From Pedobacter sp. UBA4863 (GTDB lineage: Bacteria; Bacteroidota; Bacteroidia; Sphingobacteriales; Sphingobacteriaceae), in contig NZ_DHDZ01000004.1 of the NCBI RefSeq assembly GCF_002399615.1, positions 1-27,035 on the forward strand: DNA of 27,035 nucleotides, read 5' to 3'. The notes beneath the pieces were generated by a model. That model worked only from the letters and a program-made list of their open reading frames with translations, was not told where the DNA came from and searched no databases. The position numbers and the translations under genes are program-made. Below are positions 23,143 to 27,035 of this stretch, piece after piece (positions within the stretch are counted from its first letter, which is position 1; each line of letters begins with the position of its first letter).

Positions 23143-23832
23143 CTAGAAAGAAATTTCTTTACCAAAAAGCTTGTTGTATTTCCGCTTATCGAATTTGTAA
23201 AGCGTAGCCGCCCTAAATGAAACGCCTCTTTGTTTTTCTTCCAGTTCTTTCAAAACTTTAAAGCTCAAAATTTTCTTACGAAAATTACGCTTATCCAATT
23301 TTTTACCAAGAATAAGTTCATAAACACTTTGAACCTGCGTTAGTGTAAATTTTTCTGGCAATAACTCAAAAGCCAAAGGCAAATGTTTAATACGGCGTTT
23401 TATTTTCTCTAAACCCTTGTTTAAAATTTCCTGATGGTCAAAAGCCAACTTAGGTAAAGTTGCCACATTAACCCATTGCGCTCTTTTGGCATAGTTGGTC
23501 AATGGTTTTAGCGGTTTGTCGCCACCCAAACGCAACATGGCATAATAGGCCACAGAAATTACCCTACCTTGGGGATGTCGGTTTACTTCACCAAAAGCAT
23601 AGTACTGCTCCATGTAAATATCGCCAAGGCCGGTGAGTTCTTTTAAGATACGTTGTGCCGATTGATCTACACTCTCATCGCCACCCACCAAGTTGCCAGG
23701 CAGTGCCCACCAATCTTTAAATGGTTCCTCATTTCTTTCAATTAACAGTATTTTAAGTTCGGTACCATCAAACCCAAAAAGAACGCAATCTATCGAAACC
23801 GCAAAATCAAAACCTGGAATTACTTCTGCCAA
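23143..23832 (-). CDS. Nudix-domain transcriptional regulator (NrtR/AraR-like)
   Basis: The 229-aa protein has a Nudix fold (about 8-140) and a winged helix at about 160-223 (FTLTQVQSVYELILGKKLDK, then NFRKKIL). This is the layout of Nudix-HTH repressors such as NrtR, and AraR of Bacteroides. The Nudix box starts at G46. Its catalytic core REUXEEXGU reads R61-I-L-K-E65-L-T-G-L, so two of the three metal-binding Glu are gone, as in sensor-only members. The ligand is probably a nucleotide-linked sugar or phosphosugar. It is divergent from pfkA, with a palindromic operator between them. The start is TTG at 23832; no in-frame ATG lies between the upstream stop and residue 74. Confidence 0.85.
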   Translation of the reverse strand: MAEVIPGFDFAVSIDCVLFGFDGTELKILLIERNEEPFKDWWALPGNLVGGDESVDQSAQRILKELTGLGDIYMEQYYAFGEVNRHPQGRVISVAYYAMLRLGGDKPLKPLTNYAKRAQWVNVATLPKLAFDHQEILNKGLEKIKRRIKHLPLAFELLPEKFTLTQVQSVYELILGKKLDKRNFRKKILSFKVLKELEEKQRGVSFRAATLYKFDKRKYNKLFGKEISF

Positions 23833-23916
23833 AACAATTGTTTAAAAAGGTTAAAATATCAGACAAAATAAAGACACTTATTTCGTTAATTCATAAAAAT
23901 TTTGAAAAAAAATTAC

Positions 23917-23935
23917 TTAGTGTAAAAAATACACG
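23917..23935. promoter_or_regulatory. Operator copy 2, between the Nudix regulator and pfkA
   Basis: AGTGTA-AAAAA-TACAC gives 5-bp arms GTGTA/TACAC with the same 5-nt A-rich spacer as copy 1. It lies 20 nt before the pfkA ATG, next to TATATTCG (23937-23944), a one-mismatch -7 box. A bound regulator here would control pfkA and could also control its own gene, whose start is 85 nt to the left. Confidence 0.68.
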
Positions 23936-23954
23936 CTATATTCGTATAATTAGA

Positions 23955-24944
23955 ATGAAACCAAATATCAAAAACATAGCAGTACTAACCTCAGGAGGCG
24001 ATGCTCCAGGCATGAATGCCTGCATAAGGGCTGTTGTGCGCACTGGAATTTACCATGGCCGCAACATGTTCGGTGTAATGCAAGGCTATCAAGGTTTAAT
24101 CAACAATAATATTATCCCAATGGATGCCCGCGCTGTAAGTAATATTTTACACATGGGTGGCACTATTTTAAAAACCGCCAGGTGCTTAGCGTTTAAAGAA
24201 GATGCCGGAATGGAAATTGCCTTTAAACATTTGCAAGAAAAAGAAATAGACGGATTAGTGGTAATTGGCGGAGATGGTACTTTTACAGGAGCGAAAAAAT
24301 TTGGTGAAAAATTCGGCATCAACGTAATTGGCGTGCCGGGCACCATTGATAACGATTTGTACGGTTCTGACTTTACTTTAGGCTATGATACCGCCATTAA
24401 TACCGTTATTGAGGCAATTGATAAGATTAGAGATACGGCCGATTCGCACGACAGGCTATTCTTTATCGAAGTAATGGGCCGCGACTCGGGATGTATTGCC
24501 CTACGTAGCGCCATTGCCAGTGGTGCAGAGGCAGCACTTTTACCAGAAAGAGAAACGTCGTTAAAAGAATTGATTACCAAACTTAAACTAGGCGCTTCTA
24601 CCAAAAAATCATCAAGCATTGTAATTGTTTCCGAAGGAAATAAATACGGCGGGGCGTATGATATTGCTAAAGCAGTAAAACGCAAGTTTACCCATTACGA
24701 TACTAAAGTTACCATTTTGGGGCACTTGCAACGCGGTGGTAGCCCGAGTGGTTTCGACAGAATTTTGGGGAGCAGATTAGGCTTTGCAGCCACCAATGCG
24801 CTTATTAATGGCGAAACCATGAAAATGGTAGGGCTTAAAGGAAATAGCATTAGTTTAACACCTTTAAACGAAGCGCTAAGCGGATTGAGCAATTACAAGC
24901 TAGAAGACGATTTATTGGAAATGGTAAATGTTTTATCAATATAA
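23955..24944 (+). CDS. pfkA: ATP-dependent 6-phosphofructokinase
   Basis: The 329-aa enzyme phosphorylates fructose 6-phosphate at the glycolytic commitment step. Family blocks are LTSGGDAPGMN (11-21), GGDGTF (105-110), PGTIDND with catalytic D132 (128-134), MGRDSG (174-179) and GHLQRGGSPSGFDR. Gly in GGDG and Gly in PGTIDND are the residues that favour ATP over pyrophosphate, so an ATP enzyme is predicted. The reading frame runs 39 codons further upstream through the operator and promoter; MKPNIKNIAV at 23955 is the normal family start. The paralogous kinase begins 12 bp after its stop, so the two are almost certainly co-transcribed. Confidence 0.95.
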   Translation: MKPNIKNIAVLTSGGDAPGMNACIRAVVRTGIYHGRNMFGVMQGYQGLINNNIIPMDARAVSNILHMGGTILKTARCLAFKEDAGMEIAFKHLQEKEIDGLVVIGGDGTFTGAKKFGEKFGINVIGVPGTIDNDLYGSDFTLGYDTAINTVIEAIDKIRDTADSHDRLFFIEVMGRDSGCIALRSAIASGAEAALLPERETSLKELITKLKLGASTKKSSSIVIVSEGNKYGGAYDIAKAVKRKFTHYDTKVTILGHLQRGGSPSGFDRILGSRLGFAATNALINGETMKMVGLKGNSISLTPLNEALSGLSNYKLEDDLLEMVNVLSI

Positions 24945-24956
24945 AATATAACGAGT

Positions 24957-25799
24957 ATGATTGCAGTAGTATATAGCGGATCTAAAAATGCTTGCTGGAA
25001 AATATGGCAAGAGGGCAAGGCAATGGTAGAAACCCATACGCCAAGTGTTAATCCTTGTTTCAACGACCCTAAACAGACGATACAACTTTTAAGCAAAAAC
25101 ATCACTCTTATACGCAATGCCGAAAACATTAAAAAAGTTTATGTTTTTGCGGCTGGCGCATCTGCAAAAGAAAAACAGCTAGAATTGGCCACCACACTTG
25201 AACGTTTCTTTGTAAACAGCAAGGTAAAAGTAAAAGACGATGTTTATGGTGCAGCTATTGCCGCTTGTCACGACAAGTCGGGTATTGTAGGGATTTTGGG
25301 CAGTGGCGCCAATTGTGCCTATTATAATGGCAAAAAACCAGAGAAAAACAATTATGGCCTAGGCTACATACTTGCAGACGAAGGTTCGGCAAGTTACTTC
25401 GGGAAAATATTATTGAAAAATTTCTTGGAAGATAAACTCCCCGCAGACTTGAAGGCGAAATTAGACCACCAATACCATTTAGACCGCCCAAGTATTTTAG
25501 AACGCGTGTACAAGAAACCACAAGCACAAATCTACTTGGCTTCTTTCTTAGATTTTTACTCAGAAAACAGAGACCATAAATTTATACAACAACTCATCAC
25601 ACAAGGTTTTGAAAAATATTTCAGCACCTACCTTATCCCTTCGTTGGCAAAACACCCCGGCGAAGAAATACATTTTGTAGGCACTGTAGCCGGACATTTT
25701 CAAGAACAGCTAAGAGAAGTTGCCGCCAAGCATCGTATCGAAATCATGTCGGTTACCAGAGAACCCATACATAACATACTTAATTATTACATCAATTAA
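24957..25799 (+). CDS. BadF-type kinase paralog with degenerate phosphate motif (possible pseudokinase)
   Basis: The 280-aa protein aligns with the kinase at 22161 without gaps over about the first 150 residues: D95, the 115-119 loop (GSGAN) and DEGSASYFG (141-149) fall at the same positions. Phosphate motif 1, DGGSTKT in the paralog, is YSGSKNA here (residues 6-12), so the Mg/phosphate Asp is Tyr. That change should cripple ATP hydrolysis, although the sugar and adenosine sites look kept. It may be a regulatory pseudokinase for its paralog or PfkA, or an enzyme with altered chemistry. It follows pfkA by 12 bp and precedes gap by 60 bp. Confidence 0.82.
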   Translation: MIAVVYSGSKNACWKIWQEGKAMVETHTPSVNPCFNDPKQTIQLLSKNITLIRNAENIKKVYVFAAGASAKEKQLELATTLERFFVNSKVKVKDDVYGAAIAACHDKSGIVGILGSGANCAYYNGKKPEKNNYGLGYILADEGSASYFGKILLKNFLEDKLPADLKAKLDHQYHLDRPSILERVYKKPQAQIYLASFLDFYSENRDHKFIQQLITQGFEKYFSTYLIPSLAKHPGEEIHFVGTVAGHFQEQLREVAAKHRIEIMSVTREPIHNILNYYIN

Positions 25800-25859
25800 A
25801 ACAGGGGCTAAGCCCATATTATATAGTTAAATAAAGTATTCAATTAAAAACAATAAGTA

Positions 25860-26858
25860 ATGAAAATAGGAATAAACGGATTTGGCCGTATTGGCCGCTT
25901 GGCTTTTAGAGCTGCTGTAAAACGTACTGACATTGAAGTTGTTGGCATTAACGACCTTGTAGAACCAGATTATATGGCCTACATGCTAAAATACGACTCT
26001 ACCCACGGTTTGTTTGATGGTACCGTAGAAGTAAAAGATGGCAACTTAGTGGTAAATGGAAAAACTATCCGCGTAACTGCCGAAAAAGATCCGGCTAACT
26101 TAAAGTGGAACGAAGTAGGTGCCGAAGTAATTATCGAATCTACAGGCTTATTCTTAACACAAGAAACTGCTCAAAAACATATCGATGCTGGTGCTAAAAA
26201 AGTAATCATGTCTGCACCTGCAAAAGACGACACCCCTACTTTTGTAATGGGTGTAAACCATAAAGAATTAAAAGCTGATCAAAATATCGTTTCTAACGCA
26301 TCTTGTACTACTAACTGTTTAGCGCCAATTGCTAAAGTATTACATGATAAATATGGTATTTTAGAAGGCTTAATGACAACCGTTCATGCCGTTACCGCAA
26401 CTCAAAAAACAGTAGATGGTCCTTCGGCTAAAGACTGGAGAGGTGGCCGAGGCGGTTTCTCTAACATTATCCCTTCTTCTACCGGTGCCGCTAAAGCTGT
26501 AGGCCTAGTATTACCTTCATTAAAAGGCAAATTAACTGGCATGTCTTTCCGCGTACCTGTAGCAGACGTTTCTGTAGTAGATTTAACCGTTCGTTTAGAA
26601 AAAGGTGCCTCTTACGAAGATATTAAAGCAGCAATGAAAGCAGCTTCGGAAGGTGAATTAAAAGGAATATTAGGTTATACCGAAGACGAAGTTGTTTCTT
26701 CAGATTTCTTAGGCGATGCCCGCACTTCTATTTTTGATGCTAAAGCAGGAATTTCTTTGAGCGATAACTTTGTTAAAGTAGTATCTTGGTACGATAACGA
26801 GTGGGGTTATTCGAACAAGATTATCGATTTAGCACAAGAAGTAGGCAAATTCATTTAA
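25860..26858 (+). CDS. gap: Type I glyceraldehyde-3-phosphate dehydrogenase
   Basis: The 332-aa enzyme oxidises glyceraldehyde 3-phosphate to 1,3-bisphosphoglycerate with NAD. The NAD fold opens with KIGINGFGRIGRLAFRAA. The catalytic Cys lies in SNASCTTNCLAP at about residue 150, with the paired His in TTVHAVTATQKTVDGPS. The C-terminal WYDNEWGYSNK signature is complete. Asp in the NDLVEPDYM segment after strand 2 favours NAD over NADP. It is downstream of pfkA and the kinase paralog with no terminator seen in the 60-bp gap, so it may be read from the same message as well as from its own promoter. It ends at an intrinsic terminator. Confidence 0.97.
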   Translation: MKIGINGFGRIGRLAFRAAVKRTDIEVVGINDLVEPDYMAYMLKYDSTHGLFDGTVEVKDGNLVVNGKTIRVTAEKDPANLKWNEVGAEVIIESTGLFLTQETAQKHIDAGAKKVIMSAPAKDDTPTFVMGVNHKELKADQNIVSNASCTTNCLAPIAKVLHDKYGILEGLMTTVHAVTATQKTVDGPSAKDWRGGRGGFSNIIPSSTGAAKAVGLVLPSLKGKLTGMSFRVPVADVSVVDLTVRLEKGASYEDIKAAMKAASEGELKGILGYTEDEVVSSDFLGDARTSIFDAKAGISLSDNFVKVVSWYDNEWGYSNKIIDLAQEVGKFI

Positions 26859-26878
26859 TCACTTCTAAAATATTGTAC

Positions 26879-26905
26879 AAAGCAGTATCTCACAGGTGCT
26901 GCTTT
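26879..26905 (+). terminator. Terminator of gap
   Basis: AAAGCAG (26879-26885) pairs with CTGCTTT (26899-26905) around a 13-nt loop and is followed by more T residues. The last 130 bases of the window after it show no gene. Confidence 0.8.
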
Positions 26906-27035
26906 TTTTATGCCCCTTAAACTAAAGCTTTGTTATGGATGGCAAAACAATTGCCTTTAAGCAACCTACAAAGCCATTTTAGTTCTACTATTAAGAAGCT
27001 GTTAAAAATTTCAATAAGAATAAATACATAGGCGG

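Noticed and set aside
23838..23954. 39-codon extension of pfkA
   Set aside because: It runs through the palindromic operator; the family N-terminus begins at 23955.
25805..25815. GGGCTAAGCCC palindrome between the kinase paralog and gap
   Set aside because: The stem is only 4 bp with a 3-nt loop and lacks a T tract, so neither a terminator nor an operator can be argued.
1..27035. tRNA, rRNA, CRISPR, transposase or phage genes
   Set aside because: None was found on reading both strands; intergenic gaps are short and lack cloverleaf or spacer-repeat patterns.

Overview
The window looks like chromosomal DNA of a Bacteroidota member of the Sphingobacteriaceae, most likely Pedobacter or a close relative. 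The DNA is AT-rich. Several genes lie just downstream of the phylum-specific -7 box TAnnTTTG, and Shine-Dalgarno sites are mostly weak. The gene content also fits: DUF2807 head-GIN proteins, a DACNV-type diadenylate-cyclase-like protein, a Nudix-HTH regulator and BadF-type sugar kinases. The genus is inference. No tRNA, rRNA, CRISPR array, insertion sequence or phage gene was seen.

Layout. (1) 30-3400: a PyrR-like phosphoribosyltransferase (-), a secreted DUF2807 protein (+) behind a likely ECF-sigma promoter, a small conserved-looking protein (-) and the 23S rRNA methyltransferase RlmD (-). (2) 3401-6593: a regulatory gap holding a possible 36-codon ORF with a near-perfect promoter, then the copper-exporting ATPase CopA and a CopZ-like metallochaperone. 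(3) 6739-9138: proB and proA, the first two steps of proline synthesis. (4) 9301-11925: a 53-aa tail-anchored protein meets a diadenylate-cyclase-like protein stop to stop. A pirin and a degenerate receiver-like protein follow. (5) 12008-14422: an AraC regulator and an acetyl-CoA hydrolase/CoA-transferase. (6) 14535-18568, all on the minus strand: an S8 protease with a large insertion, a pentapeptide-repeat protein, a single-domain response regulator and an MFS transporter. (7) 18769-21757: a DUF2130 coiled-coil protein, a lipoprotein and a threonine aldolase. (8) 22161-26858: a sugar-metabolism island with a BadF-type kinase, a Nudix-HTH regulator, pfkA, a second BadF-type protein that has lost its first phosphate motif, and gap.

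The most interesting part is region 8. An 18-bp sequence containing the palindrome AGTGTA-N5-TACAC occurs twice with 17/18 identity. One copy is upstream of the kinase gene and the other lies between the divergent Nudix-HTH regulator gene and pfkA. This suggests a local regulon in which a Nudix-derived sensor controls sugar phosphorylation and glycolysis, possibly with a pseudokinase partner. The second candidate is the DAC-like protein at 9463-10605: it keeps DGA and GTRH motifs but carries Leu where canonical DAC enzymes have the second Arg of RHR.
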